A DNA stretch of 51,275 nucleotides from Candidatus Flavonifractor intestinipullorum (GCA_019118925.1 DWYC01000003.1:1-51275); one strand, 5' to 3'; counted from the stretch's first letter, positions 1 through 9,116 are shown. Notes: generated by a model from the letters alone, not told the origin. Numbers and translations: made by a program.

Positions 1-288
1 CCGGTTTTCTTCCTCGCGCGTTACCACCGGCGTATGGGATGCGCCCTTGATTGCCGAATCCAGGTACTCCACTCCCGTCAGTTCCACGCCGTCGGGCAGA
101 TCGATGCCGAACTCCATGCCGGCAAACTTCTCCTCCTCGTTGACGTGGATGTCCACGGTAAAGGTGTTCTGATTCTCGTCCAGCTCCACCTTCACGGTAG
201 AGGGGGTGATCTCGGCGGCCTGGGCCATACTGGCCAGCATCGCCGTAGCCAGCACAGCGGCGCCGGCCCGTTTTCCAATCGTGTTCAA
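1..288 (-). CDS. Secreted protein with N-terminal cohesin-like domain (partial, cut by window edge)
   Basis: The 96 visible codons run off the left edge of the window in an open frame. The start is a TTG at 288, with GGAGG seven bases upstream; no ATG gives comparable spacing. Residues 1 to about 25 form a signal peptide ending near MAQAAE. The following stretch (VKVELDENQNTFTVDIHV, then AGMEFGIDLPDGVELTGVEY) has the beta-strand pattern of cohesin-type domains. It lies downstream of the dockerin-bearing xylanase on the same strand, without a T-rich terminator between, so the two are probably co-transcribed. Cohesins bind dockerins in cellulosome-like assemblies. Cohesin-like modules also occur as plain surface domains, so binding to the neighbouring dockerin is inference. 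Confidence 0.7.
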   Translation of the reverse strand, partial: MNTIGKRAGAAVLATAMLASMAQAAEITPSTVKVELDENQNTFTVDIHVNEEEKFAGMEFGIDLPDGVELTGVEYLDSAIKGASHTPVVTREEENR

Positions 289-320
289 AGGGATTCCTCC
301 ATTCCTACATTCCTAGTCCG

Positions 321-354
321 GCAGGGCGAAGCCTCCTGCATGGCTTCGCCCTGC
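321..354 (-). other. Intercistronic hairpin between xylanase and cohesin-like gene
   Basis: A perfect 13-bp inverted repeat (321-333 with 342-354, 8-nt loop) lies between the two genes. No T-run follows on the minus strand, so it looks like an RNA-processing or stability hairpin within an operon rather than a terminator. Confidence 0.5.
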
Positions 355-404
355 GGTGTTCTCCGTTATTTGCGCTTGAATCTCAGTTCGCAGGGAAACT
401 CAGC

Positions 405-2771
405 TCAGCCCAACACTTCCAGCCAAGCGGTGGCCAGCTCCACCAGATCGGCGAGATCCACCTTGCCATCGGCGTTTACGTCAGCCTTTTGGGCTTCGGC
501 CCAGTTGGCGTCACCCTCGGCAGCCTGGTAATAGGTCTGCGCCGCGGTGATATCCGCCTGATCAAAGTCGCCGTCGCCGTCGATGTCATAGGGATTTCCG
601 GCAGCCACGGTAGTGCGGGCCACAGCGCCGGTCGTGTCGGCATAGTACGTCTCGTTGTCACCGTAGTAAGTAAACATTGCCTGCTCCACGGAGACCTCGA
701 TGTCGCCCTCGTCCTGGGCGGAGGAGCGGATCACATAGGTGAACATATCCTCCAGCTGATCTTCCATCGCGTTGGCTTCCAGCGCGTTGGGCAGGCTGTC
801 CATGGCATAAGCCAGGACCACCTTCACCCGGCGGGACCCGTCAGGCAGGTTCTCTTCCTCCATCGCGTACTTGGAGAACGCTCCCTCGGGCTCAAACGCG
901 CCGCCGGTAAAGAGGCCGGTCTTGTCGCTCTTGATGTTGAAGATCACGGTCACATTGCCCAGCCCCTCGTTCTCGCCGGAGAAGGAGAAGGTGTAGGGTA
1001 CGCGCTGATCCTGGCCGGCGGTAGCGGCGGCCGAGACGTCCACGCTCAGGTTCTTCTCGCCGGGCTCCACGGGCTCATCCGTAGGAACCAGGCCCTCGGT
1101 GGCGGCGATCAGGGCGTCGGTGGCGTCCTTCACTGCATACACACCGTCCGCGTCATAGATACGCTTCTCTGCCAGGGCCTGGGCAGTGGCCAGAGCCACC
1201 TCATAGGCGTCCCAGCTCTCGGCCGTATACTTGTCCGCATCCGCCGCGTCGGGGCCGGCGGCGATGGCCTCTTCCATCTTGGCCCGGCTGGGAGCGCCGG
1301 CCACGGCGTAGAAGGAGTACTTGGGCGTGCCGTCGTTTTTCCACATGGTGCAGCCGGTGGTCCGGTTGAAGGTGCCCCAGTCGGTGGTGCCGTCCCACTG
1401 ATAGGCCACGACGTCCTTGTCTTCGTACTTCTGGTCCATCTCAATGAGCAGGTCCATCAGGTCGGCGGCGTAGTCGGCCTGGGCGGTCATCTTCTCAGGC
1501 GTGGCGGCCAGCTCATAGTTGGCGCCGTAGCCCCACTCGGGGTCACGCATCACGGGGGAGTTGTATACGTCAAAGGTGTTGCCGTTGGCGTCGCCGATGT
1601 GAGTGTAGGAGCCGGAGCTCTCAGGCCACTCGGGGTCGCCCTCCTGCATACGGCGGGTGGGCTGGCTGGGATCATAGTTGGGGTTGGGGATGAAGTCGCT
1701 GCGGATATCCGACTCGCTGAAGGAGATCTCGTCGGCCACGGTGAAGCCCAGCTCCATCTGCTCCCGGAGCTGATCAATGGAAGGATAGGCATAGGACAGG
1801 CGGCCCTGCATGCCGTAGCCGTCGATGTTGCCGGCCTCATAGATGGGCTTGAGCATCTTGATGGTCTGGCTCATCTTGGGCTCATAGAGCTTGTTGGAGT
1901 CCTGGAAGTCGTTGTAGTAGAGCTTCCAGTCGCAGCCGTAGTACTCGGACCACTTGCGGGCCGACTCAAACGCCTGGCGCACCCAGGCGGACTCGGCTTC
2001 CAGCCGGGCGTCGGGGTCGTCGTCCAGCTCCTCATGGCGGAACACGGTGCCCCACTGGCCGACCTGATAGTCCTCGGAGTTGCGGATCTGGCCGGAGTAG
2101 TCGTCGATGGCCTCGTTGACCACGTCCCAGCAGATGATGACGTCTTTGTACTGGGAGTAGAACTCCATCATCTTCATGATGTAGTTGTCCAGGCGGGCCA
2201 GCATGGTCTCCTCATCGGTGACCTGCTCCGCCAGAGGCTTGGACTGGTCGAAGTAGAAGCCGTCACAGAAGAAGTAGTTGGGCTGCTGTCCGCCGTGCCA
2301 GGCCAGCACGTGGGCGCGGATCTTCTTGGGCCGGTCGGGGTGCTCCTCATTCCACGCGCGAGCTTCTTCCAGCATCCGAATGCCGGTCTGCTGGCGGCCG
2401 GAGTCCAAAATCACGTTTGTGTTGGCCTCAAAGAGCTTGGCCTCCTTCTCCTCCTCGGTGAGGGTCTCGTCGGCCTCGATCTCCTCCACTGCGGCCAGAT
2501 ACGTCTGGCGGGAGAGGCTGTTGGTATTGCTGTTGCCGATCTGGCTGTCCAGCTTCAGGGCGTTACCCGGGGCGCTGACGTTGCCCTGGGTCTTCCACGG
2601 CTCGTTGCTCCCGTCGCCGAAGGTACCCATCAGGAAGTAGTCTTCATACTCGTCCGCCAGGATCAGGTCCGCCCGATCGCCCTCGGCCGCCAGCGCGGCG
2701 CCGGGCAGCAGAGACATGGCCATCGTGGCCGCCAACAGCATAGATAACCCTTTTTTCTTCATCTGTTTCAC
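405..2771 (-). CDS. Endo-1,4-beta-xylanase, glycoside hydrolase family 10, with cohesin-like and dockerin modules
   Basis: This 788-residue secreted enzyme is predicted to cut the beta-1,4-xylan backbone outside the cell. The GTG start at 2771 has a TAAAGGAGG site 9 nt upstream; the ATG at 2762 is too far from it. A signal peptide spans residues 1-29 (ends ALAA). The GH10 catalytic domain covers about 40-500: WDVVNEA holds the general acid/base Glu220, YYNDF is at 285-289, and ISFSESDI holds the probable nucleophile Glu354. A FIVAR-like helical module follows (about 506-575), then a cohesin-like beta domain (about 590-715). The C-terminus is a type I dockerin (about 722-785) with two calcium-loop repeats, DIDGDGDFDQADI and DVNADGKVDLADL. 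Carrying both a cohesin-like module and a dockerin is unusual for a xylanase. A sigma-A promoter lies at 2938-2966. Confidence 0.93.
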   Translation of the reverse strand: MKQMKKKGLSMLLAATMAMSLLPGAALAAEGDRADLILADEYEDYFLMGTFGDGSNEPWKTQGNVSAPGNALKLDSQIGNSNTNSLSRQTYLAAVEEIEADETLTEEEKEAKLFEANTNVILDSGRQQTGIRMLEEARAWNEEHPDRPKKIRAHVLAWHGGQQPNYFFCDGFYFDQSKPLAEQVTDEETMLARLDNYIMKMMEFYSQYKDVIICWDVVNEAIDDYSGQIRNSEDYQVGQWGTVFRHEELDDDPDARLEAESAWVRQAFESARKWSEYYGCDWKLYYNDFQDSNKLYEPKMSQTIKMLKPIYEAGNIDGYGMQGRLSYAYPSIDQLREQMELGFTVADEISFSESDIRSDFIPNPNYDPSQPTRRMQEGDPEWPESSGSYTHIGDANGNTFDVYNSPVMRDPEWGYGANYELAATPEKMTAQADYAADLMDLLIEMDQKYEDKDVVAYQWDGTTDWGTFNRTTGCTMWKNDGTPKYSFYAVAGAPSRAKMEEAIAAGPDAADADKYTAESWDAYEVALATAQALAEKRIYDADGVYAVKDATDALIAATEGLVPTDEPVEPGEKNLSVDVSAAATAGQDQRVPYTFSFSGENEGLGNVTVIFNIKSDKTGLFTGGAFEPEGAFSKYAMEEENLPDGSRRVKVVLAYAMDSLPNALEANAMEDQLEDMFTYVIRSSAQDEGDIEVSVEQAMFTYYGDNETYYADTTGAVARTTVAAGNPYDIDGDGDFDQADITAAQTYYQAAEGDANWAEAQKADVNADGKVDLADLVELATAWLEVLG

Positions 2772-2937
2772 TTACATGACCCTCCTTTAAAAAACATTCC
2801 GCTTTTTGGTACGGTACGGGGTATATGCGCCGGTTCACCTCCTCTTTTTTGGCGTTTTTATGCAACTCTCTTTTCCTTCTGAAAACAGATCTTTCTCACA
2901 CTCACTTTAACAAAAATAATTTCTTTAACTATTCTTT

Positions 2938-2966
2938 AATTTACACATTTTGCCCCGCTGTGTCAA
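2938..2966 (-). promoter_or_regulatory. Sigma-A promoter for the xylanase gene
   Basis: On the minus strand a perfect TTGACA (2961-2966) is separated by 17 nt from TAAATT (2938-2943). It sits in an AT-rich 380-bp gap and would give a 5' leader of about 160 nt ahead of the GTG at 2771. Nothing else clear is visible in the gap 2772-3089. Confidence 0.7.
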
Positions 2967-3089
2967 TAGATTTTTTGTTTAATTTCCATATTTGTAAATC
3001 CGCATAAAATAAGCCTCTCTCTTTTTACTTCTTAACATTGCGTATTTAATAAAAGTCCCTTTCGATTCTGCACTTATTGTGTAAATGCC

Positions 3090-3125
3090 GGCGCCCTTCT
3101 CTCCCGCGCGGAAGAGAAGGGCGCC
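3090..3125 (-). terminator. Hairpin terminator candidate after the sensor kinase gene
   Basis: A 13-bp GC-rich perfect stem (3090-3102 with 3113-3125) lies 26 nt beyond the kinase stop codon. The following minus-strand sequence is only moderately T-rich, so termination may be inefficient. Confidence 0.5.
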
Positions 3126-3151
3126 GTATCATGCTCTTCGTATGCATTTTC

Positions 3152-4156
3152 TCAGGATAGCGGCAGAACGACCCGGAAGGTACTGCCCGCACCCGGGGTG
3201 CTCTCCACCTCGATCCGCCCGCCGCACAGCTTCAGAATTCCCTGTACAATAGGCAGGCCCAGTCCCATTCCCCGGCGGGTGTGCCCGGGGTCGGCCTGAT
3301 AATAGCGGTCAAAAATATGGCTGCGGACCTCCTCCGTCATGCCGATGCCCGTATCGGCAATGGTGAACACGGCCTGTGTCCCGAGCTGCTTTAAGACGAC
3401 CGAAACGGCCCCGCCCGGCGGCGTATATTTGATGGCGTTGCTCACCAGGTTCGTCCACACGTGGGAGAGCAGCTCTTCGCTCCCCCGCAGCTCCACCGGC
3501 TGGAGGTCCGCCGAGAGGGTCAGTCCCTTCTCCCGCGCGCTCCCCTCCAGGAGGGTCAGGCAGCGGCTGACCTGCTCATCCAGCCAGAACGTCCGTTTGA
3601 CCACGGGGAGGTTTTCATTGTCCAGCTTGCTCAACAGCATGGCGTCGTTGGCCAGGTCCGCCAGCTGGCAGGACTCGTCGGCGATGAGCCGGAGATATTT
3701 TTTCTGCTCCTCCTCGGTAAACCCGGGCTCCTGGAGCAGTTCGGCAAACCCCCGGATCGCCGTCAGCGGCGTCTTGAATTCATGGGTAAACGTGTTGACA
3801 TATTCATCCCGGCGGGTTCGCACCGACTGGAGCTCCCGGGCCATACGGTTAAAGTCGGAATAGATTTCGGAAAAAGTCCCGCGCTCCTCCTCGGGCAGGC
3901 GGACGGACAGATCGCCGTCTGTGATGGTCCCAAACGCCTCCCGGAGCTGCCGGAGCCGCCGCAGCGCCGCTCTCACCGCCCGGAGCGCAGTCAGCGCGCC
4001 CAGCGCCGCCGGGGCAGCCAGGGCCAGGACATACGCCGCCCAGCCCAGATGCAGGCCCTTGAGCAGCAGCACGCACCCGGTGTAAAGTCCGGCTCCAGCG
4101 GCGCTCCACAGTGCCCCCGCCGCCGCCAGACGGCCCAGCCGGGAGATCTGTTTCAT
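3152..4156 (-). CDS. Membrane sensor histidine kinase (orphan)
   Basis: A 334-residue two-component sensor kinase that would autophosphorylate on histidine. The ATG at 4156 is preceded by GGAGGAGG at good spacing; an in-frame start 27 nt upstream lacks such a site. Two membrane segments (about 12-32 and 40-60) are joined by a very short loop, so little lies outside the cell. A HAMP-like linker follows (about 65-115), then the HisKA domain with FTHEFKTPLTAI (His125), and a HATPase domain with NLVSNAIKYTPP, DTGIGM and GMGLGL. All catalytic boxes are intact. No response regulator gene is adjacent. The gene has its own promoter at 4204-4232 and appears monocistronic. Confidence 0.9.
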   Translation of the reverse strand: MKQISRLGRLAAAGALWSAAGAGLYTGCVLLLKGLHLGWAAYVLALAAPAALGALTALRAVRAALRRLRQLREAFGTITDGDLSVRLPEEERGTFSEIYSDFNRMARELQSVRTRRDEYVNTFTHEFKTPLTAIRGFAELLQEPGFTEEEQKKYLRLIADESCQLADLANDAMLLSKLDNENLPVVKRTFWLDEQVSRCLTLLEGSAREKGLTLSADLQPVELRGSEELLSHVWTNLVSNAIKYTPPGGAVSVVLKQLGTQAVFTIADTGIGMTEEVRSHIFDRYYQADPGHTRRGMGLGLPIVQGILKLCGGRIEVESTPGAGSTFRVVLPLS

Positions 4157-4203
4157 GGTTATCCTCCTCCAATCGGATCTCATGCGCTTCTTCGTGCAGT
4201 TTG

Positions 4204-4232
4204 ATTATAGCGAACAAGACGCCGTTCGTCAA
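4204..4232 (-). promoter_or_regulatory. Sigma-A promoter for the sensor kinase
   Basis: Minus strand: TTGACG (4227-4232), 17-nt spacer, perfect TATAAT (4204-4209). Transcription would begin near 4197, about 40 nt before the ATG at 4156. Confidence 0.75.
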
Positions 4233-4336
4233 AGCCCTTTCTCACCGCTCCGATGTTCCTTCGCGGTACGGTCCTTCTTTTGGAACATGCCCAAACTTCT
4301 CTCCCCTTTGTTCTACAGAATGTTTACAATTTCCAC

Positions 4337-4366
4337 TTGACTTCTCCCGTTTCGACGCACTAAAAT
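4337..4366 (+). promoter_or_regulatory. Sigma-A promoter for the activase leader RNA
   Basis: Plus strand: TTGACT (4337-4342), 18-nt spacer, TAAAAT (4361-4366). The start would be near 4373, giving an unusually long leader of about 216 nt before the ATG at 4589. Confidence 0.6.
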
Positions 4367-4372
4367 AAAGGT

Positions 4373-4588
4373 ACAAAAAGTTACGGGAGTAAAATACCCA
4401 GGCAAGCAAGCGCCCGCCGCAGGCCGGGCCGGATTTGTCCGCTCGTCTGACCGCCGCCCCCGGTTGACAGGCACACGCTGTGACGTGTGCCTGTTTTGCC
4501 GCGCGGGAGGTCGAACGGTACTCATGTTTCATCTACGCGGACCGGCCCTGTGGACCGGTCCGCACGCATTTTTAAAGTGGGGAAATTT
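4373..4588 (+). promoter_or_regulatory. Structured 5' leader with two hairpins, candidate attenuator
   Basis: Two strong hairpins lie between promoter and gene. The first is a 10-bp perfect stem (4468-4477 with 4484-4493) followed directly by TTTT, which looks like an intrinsic terminator that would release a short RNA of about 120 nt. The second is a 9-bp perfect GC-rich stem (4537-4545 with 4555-4563) followed after five bases by TTTTT (4569-4573), just ahead of the ribosome binding site. The 5' part also contains a small GGG/CCC hairpin near 4385-4399. I do not recognise a known riboswitch consensus. Confidence 0.45.
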
Positions 4589-7500
4589 ATGAGAGAAAAC
4601 CTGTTGTTTGTCGGTGTGGACGTGGGGTCCACCACCACCAAAGTGGCTGCTCTGGACGCGGCCGGCCAGCTTCTATACGCAGACTATCAGCGCCATCACG
4701 CCGCTCAGGTCAAGAGCGTCCGGGAGGCCCTGGAGAAGCTGGAGGCGGCCTTTCCCGGCGTGGAAGTCCGGCTGGCCCTCACCGGGTCGGGCGCCAAGCC
4801 TCTGGCCGAGGCCCTGAACGTATCCTACGTGCAGGAGGTGGTGGCCAATTCCATCGCTCTGCGGGCCGACTATGACCGGGTGGGCACCGCCATCGAGCTG
4901 GGCGGACAGGACGCCAAGATCATCTTTTTCCGCCGCAATCCCACCACCGGCGCGCTGGATGTGGCCGACATGCGCATGAACGGCAGCTGCGCCGGAGGCA
5001 CCGGGGCCTTCATTGACGAGGTGGCCTCCATCCTCAACGTGCCGGTGGAGGAATTCGACGCCCTGGCCGCCCAGGGGAGCTGCGTCTACGACGTATCCGG
5101 CCGCTGCGGCGTCTACGCCAAGACCGACATTCAGCCCCTGCTCAATCAGGGCGTCTCCAAGGCCGACCTGGCCCTCTCCGCCTTCCACGCCATCGCCAAG
5201 CAGACCATCGGCGGCCTGGCTCAGGGGCTGGAGATTCAGGCTCCGGTGGCCTTTGAGGGCGGTCCCCTCACCTTCCACCGCACTCTGGTGAAGGTCTTTT
5301 CCCAGCGTCTGGGCCTGGGCGAAGGCGATATGCTCCTCCCCCAGCGGCCGGAGATCATCATCGCCCGGGGCGCGGCCCTCTCGCTGGGAGAGATGTACCG
5401 GGGGAGGAGCCCGGAGAAGCTCTCCAGTCTGCTCCGCCGCATTGGGCAGTTGGAGGCCCATGGGCCCCTCCACACCGCCGGAGAGGCCCGGCCGTTCTTC
5501 TCCTCCCCGGAAGAGCGGGCGCGCTTCCAGGCCGAACACGCTCTTCCGGAGGTCCGTCCCCCCGTCCTCCACGCGGGCGAGACCGTGCGGGCCTGGCTGG
5601 GCATCGACTCAGGGAGCACCACCACCAAGTTCGTCCTTCTGGACGAGGAGGAGAACCTTTTGGACTCTTTCTACGCCCCCAACCAGGGCGAACCCCTCCT
5701 GGTGGCCCAAAAAGCCCTCATCGCCCTGCGGGACCGCTACCGGAAGGCCGGCGTCACCCTGGAAATTCTGGGCGCCGGCACCACCGGCTACGGCGAGCAG
5801 CTCTTCGCCCGGGCCTTCTCGGCCGAATGCCACGTGGTGGAGACGGTGGCCCACGCCCGGGCCGCCACCAAGTATTTTCCCGACGCCACGTTTCTGCTGG
5901 ACATCGGCGGACAGGATATGAAGGCCATCTGGCTGGACCACGGCGTGGTTACCAATATCGTAGTCAATGAGGCCTGTTCCTCCGGCTGCGGTTCTTTTTT
6001 GGAAAATTTCGCCGCCACCCTCCATATCCCGGTGGACCAGATCGCCGAAGCGGCCTTCTCCTCCCGGAGTCCGGCCCATCTGGGCAGCCGCTGCACCGTC
6101 TTTATGAACAGCAGCATCGTCACCGAGCAGCGCAACGGCAAGCAGCCTCAGGACATCATGGCCGGCCTGTGCCGCTCCATCATCGAGAATGTCTTCACCA
6201 AGGTCATCCGTATCTCCAATCTGGACAGTCTGGGCGACCGGATTGTGGTCCAGGGGGGTACTTTCCGCAACGACGCGGTGCTGCGCGCCCTGGAGCAGTA
6301 CACCGGCCGGACGGTGGCCCGCTCCCCTTACCCCGGCCTGATGGGGGCCATCGGGGCGGCCCTGCTCACCCGGGACCGGATGCCCGGGAAAGCGCGGACG
6401 TTTCTCGGCCTGGACGCGCTGGACACGTTCTCCTACACGCAGGAGGCCAACGCTCCCTGCCCCTTCTGCGGCAACCACTGCCGCCGGACGGTGGTCACCT
6501 TTTCCAACGGCAGCTCGTGGGTGACCAACAACCGCTGCGAGCGGGGTGAAGTGGTGGGCGACCCCAGGGACGCCGCCGTCCAGGCCCGTCTGCGGGAGCG
6601 CTCCAGCCGGAAGGCCCAGGTTCCCAACCTCTTCCCCCTGCGGCGGAAGCTCCTGTTCCAGGACTACCCCTGTCCGGAGCTCTCGCCCAAACGGAACACG
6701 GTCATCGGCATTCCCCGGGTGCTCTCCTTCTGGGACTCCATGCCCTTCTGGAACGCATTTCTGCGCTCACTGGGCTTTACGGTCCAGCTCTCCGACTACA
6801 GCACCCGGAAGATGTACGAGAGCGGCCTGTCCGCCGTCACCTCGGACACGGTGTGCTTCCCCGCCAAGCTGGTCCACGGGCACCTGCGGAATCTGGCGGA
6901 GAAGAAGGTGGACCGGATTTTTATGCCCTCGGTGACCACGGTGCCCTCGGAGAATACCGAACAGACCAGCCAATCCATGTGCGCCGTGGTAAAGGGCTAT
7001 CCCATTGTGGTGCGCAACTCCGACAACCCGGAGCGGCTGTGGGGCATTCCCTTTGACGCCCCCCTCTTCCACTGGTACTCGGATGCCGACCGGCTGGACC
7101 AGCTCTCCCGGTACATGCAGGACACCTTCCAGATTCCGCCCGAGCTCACCCGGGCCGCCGTTCAGGCCGGCGACGCGGCCCAGGCGTCCTACCACGCCCA
7201 GCTCACCCGGGCCGGGCAGCAGGTGCTGGACCAGGTCCAGGCCCAGGGAAGTTATGCCGTTGTGCTGGCCTCCCGCCCGTATCAGAACGACGCGCTGGTC
7301 AACCACGACCTGCCCGAGCAGTTCACCGCCATGGGCATTCCGGTGCTCACGGTGGACTCCCTGCCCCAAGTCAACGAGGTGGACCTGAAGAAAAGCACCC
7401 TGGATATCGTGAACAACTACCACGCCCGGATGCTCTCGGGGGCCGTTCTGGCCGCCCGGAGCCCCCATTTGGAGTACGTACAGATCGTCAGCTTTGGCTG

Positions 7501-9037
7501 CGGGCACGACGCCTACCTCTCCGACGAGATCACCCGCCTGATGAAGAATATCTCGGGAAAAACGCCCCTGATTCTGAAATTGGACGAGAGCGATGTCCAG
7601 GGGCCTCTCCGCATTCGGGTGCGCTCCTTTGTGGAGACGCTGAACATGCGCCGGGCCCGGGAATCCCAGGCCGAAATCCACCCCCTGAAGGACCCCTATC
7701 CGGTCAAATTCACCGCCAGAGACCGGAAGGAGCGGGTGGTCCTCTTCCCCAATACCTCCCACGCGTTCTGCCGCCTGCTCTCGGCGGCCATGGGCACCCA
7801 GGGCCTGCGCACCGAACCCCTGGAGATCGGCCGGGAGGAGGCCATCCGCCTGGGCCGGGAGTACGTCCACAACGACATCTGCTTCCCCGCTCAAATCGTC
7901 ATCGGCGAGGCCCTGGCCGCTCTGCGCAGCGGCAAATACGACGGCCAGGAGGTGGCCATCGCCATGGCCAAGTATGTGGGCGACTGCCGCCTGACACACT
8001 ACAGCGCCCTGCTGCGCAAGGCGCTGGACAGCGCCGGATACGCCCATGTGCCCATCCTCACCAACGACGGCGAGGACAGCCACAACCTCCACCCGGGGTA
8101 CAAGATGAATCTGGCCGCCTCTGTGCGGGTGGCTCTGACGCTGCCTATGATCGACGTACTGGAGGAGCTGCTGCGGAAAATCCGCCCCTATGAGACCCAG
8201 CCCGGCCGCGCTCAGAGGGCCTTTGACGAGGGTCTGGACCTGGTCATCGACGGCCTCAAGCGGCACGGGGCGGCGGGGGCCCGCCGGGGCTTCCGCAAGG
8301 CCATCGACCTCTTCCGGGCCGTCCCCTACGACCGCTCCCACCCCAAGCCCCGGGTGCTCATCGTGGGTGAGTATCTGCTCAACTTCCACCCGGGCGCCAA
8401 CCACGACATTGAGGCCTATCTGGAGCAGAACGGGCTGGAGGTCATTGAGGCCCGGATGACCGACGTGATCCGCAAGACTTATTTTTATAAGGATGCTCAG
8501 ATAAAAGAGTACCATGTCCACAAACCGCTGGGCGAAAAAATCTGGTACCGGGCGGCCGACGATTTCTTTGAACTCGGCCATGCCATCACCGACCGGATCG
8601 CCCGAAAACACCCCCTGTATGAGCGGGCGGTCCGCCTGCCCGAGCTGGTTCAGGCCAGCGATCCCATCATTCACCACACCTTCGACGCCGGGGAGGGCGT
8701 GCTCATCCCGGGCGAGATTCTCCACCATGCCGCCCGCGGCTGCCGGGCGTTTGTGATCCTCCAGCCCTTCGGGTGCCTTCCCAACCACGTGGTGGGCCGG
8801 GGCATTGTCAAGCGCCTGAAGGAGCTCTACCCCGACGCGCAGATTCTCCCCCTGGACTACGATCCGGATGTGAGCTTTGCCAACGTGGAAAACCGCCTGC
8901 AAATGCTGATTATGAATGTAAAGAACGCCGCGCCCGCCCCGCAGGCCGCCCCGTCCGCTGCGGAACAGAAATCGACGTCTGCCGGACGTCGGCAGCGTTC
9001 CTCCACCCACCGCCGGAAAGCCGCCTCCCCCACCTAA
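4589..9037 (+). CDS. Large acyl-CoA dehydratase activase-type protein (two BadF/HgdC ATPase modules plus DUF2229)
   Basis: This 1,482-residue protein belongs to the family related to activators of 2-hydroxyacyl-CoA dehydratases. Those activators use ATP to drive an electron into a radical enzyme in amino-acid fermentation. The ATG at 4589 has a GGGGA site upstream and begins directly before GVDVGSTTTK. The first ASKHA-type ATPase module (about 1-310) has ELGGQDAKII and NGSCAGGTGAF. The second (about 335-610) has GIDSGSTTTK, DIGGQDMK and NEACSSGCGSF. Cysteines in both NGSCAGG and ACSSGCG suit an Fe-S cluster site, as in HgdC. A cysteine cluster CPFCGNHCRR...CERGE follows (about 623-650), then DUF2229 (from about 703) and an HgdB-like C-terminal part. 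The basic, Pro/Ala-rich tail is not conserved-looking. No dehydratase subunits are adjacent, so the partner is unknown. Confidence 0.88.
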   Translation: MRENLLFVGVDVGSTTTKVAALDAAGQLLYADYQRHHAAQVKSVREALEKLEAAFPGVEVRLALTGSGAKPLAEALNVSYVQEVVANSIALRADYDRVGTAIELGGQDAKIIFFRRNPTTGALDVADMRMNGSCAGGTGAFIDEVASILNVPVEEFDALAAQGSCVYDVSGRCGVYAKTDIQPLLNQGVSKADLALSAFHAIAKQTIGGLAQGLEIQAPVAFEGGPLTFHRTLVKVFSQRLGLGEGDMLLPQRPEIIIARGAALSLGEMYRGRSPEKLSSLLRRIGQLEAHGPLHTAGEARPFFSSPEERARFQAEHALPEVRPPVLHAGETVRAWLGIDSGSTTTKFVLLDEEENLLDSFYAPNQGEPLLVAQKALIALRDRYRKAGVTLEILGAGTTGYGEQLFARAFSAECHVVETVAHARAATKYFPDATFLLDIGGQDMKAIWLDHGVVTNIVVNEACSSGCGSFLENFAATLHIPVDQIAEAAFSSRSPAHLGSRCTVFMNSSIVTEQRNGKQPQDIMAGLCRSIIENVFTKVIRISNLDSLGDRIVVQGGTFRNDAVLRALEQYTGRTVARSPYPGLMGAIGAALLTRDRMPGKARTFLGLDALDTFSYTQEANAPCPFCGNHCRRTVVTFSNGSSWVTNNRCERGEVVGDPRDAAVQARLRERSSRKAQVPNLFPLRRKLLFQDYPCPELSPKRNTVIGIPRVLSFWDSMPFWNAFLRSLGFTVQLSDYSTRKMYESGLSAVTSDTVCFPAKLVHGHLRNLAEKKVDRIFMPSVTTVPSENTEQTSQSMCAVVKGYPIVVRNSDNPERLWGIPFDAPLFHWYSDADRLDQLSRYMQDTFQIPPELTRAAVQAGDAAQASYHAQLTRAGQQVLDQVQAQGSYAVVLASRPYQNDALVNHDLPEQFTAMGIPVLTVDSLPQVNEVDLKKSTLDIVNNYHARMLSGAVLAARSPHLEYVQIVSFGCGHDAYLSDEITRLMKNISGKTPLILKLDESDVQGPLRIRVRSFVETLNMRRARESQAEIHPLKDPYPVKFTARDRKERVVLFPNTSHAFCRLLSAAMGTQGLRTEPLEIGREEAIRLGREYVHNDICFPAQIVIGEALAALRSGKYDGQEVAIAMAKYVGDCRLTHYSALLRKALDSAGYAHVPILTNDGEDSHNLHPGYKMNLAASVRVALTLPMIDVLEELLRKIRPYETQPGRAQRAFDEGLDLVIDGLKRHGAAGARRGFRKAIDLFRAVPYDRSHPKPRVLIVGEYLLNFHPGANHDIEAYLEQNGLEVIEARMTDVIRKTYFYKDAQIKEYHVHKPLGEKIWYRAADDFFELGHAITDRIARKHPLYERAVRLPELVQASDPIIHHTFDAGEGVLIPGEILHHAARGCRAFVILQPFGCLPNHVVGRGIVKRLKELYPDAQILPLDYDPDVSFANVENRLQMLIMNVKNAAPAPQAAPSAAEQKSTSAGRRQRSSTHRRKAASPT

Positions 9038-9070
9038 GCCGGGCCGCCGAACCCGTTCCCGGAAACCAGC

Positions 9071-9116
9071 ACAGCGCCCCGCCGGACTATGCCGGCAGGG
9101 CGCTGTCTTTCTTTTA
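9071..9116 (+). terminator. Rho-independent terminator of the activase gene
   Basis: The stem pairs 9071-9079 with 9098-9106 and continues 9081-9085 with 9092-9096 across one mismatch. A T-rich tract follows at 9107-9116. It lies between convergent genes but has no good T-run on the minus strand. Confidence 0.85.

Noticed and set aside
489-2747. Long open frame of 752 codons opposite the xylanase
   Set aside because: It mirrors the codon bias of the real gene on the other strand, has no ribosome binding site or domain, and is low-complexity Gly/Val/Leu/His. GC-rich third positions create such antisense frames.
4487-4588. 34-codon N-terminal extension of the activase
   Set aside because: It covers the second leader hairpin and precedes the conserved GVDVGSTTTK start; the ATG at 4589 fits the family.
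6767-9010. Open frame of 747 codons opposite the activase gene
   Set aside because: The plus-strand gene has clear family motifs throughout; the antisense frame has none and no start signal.
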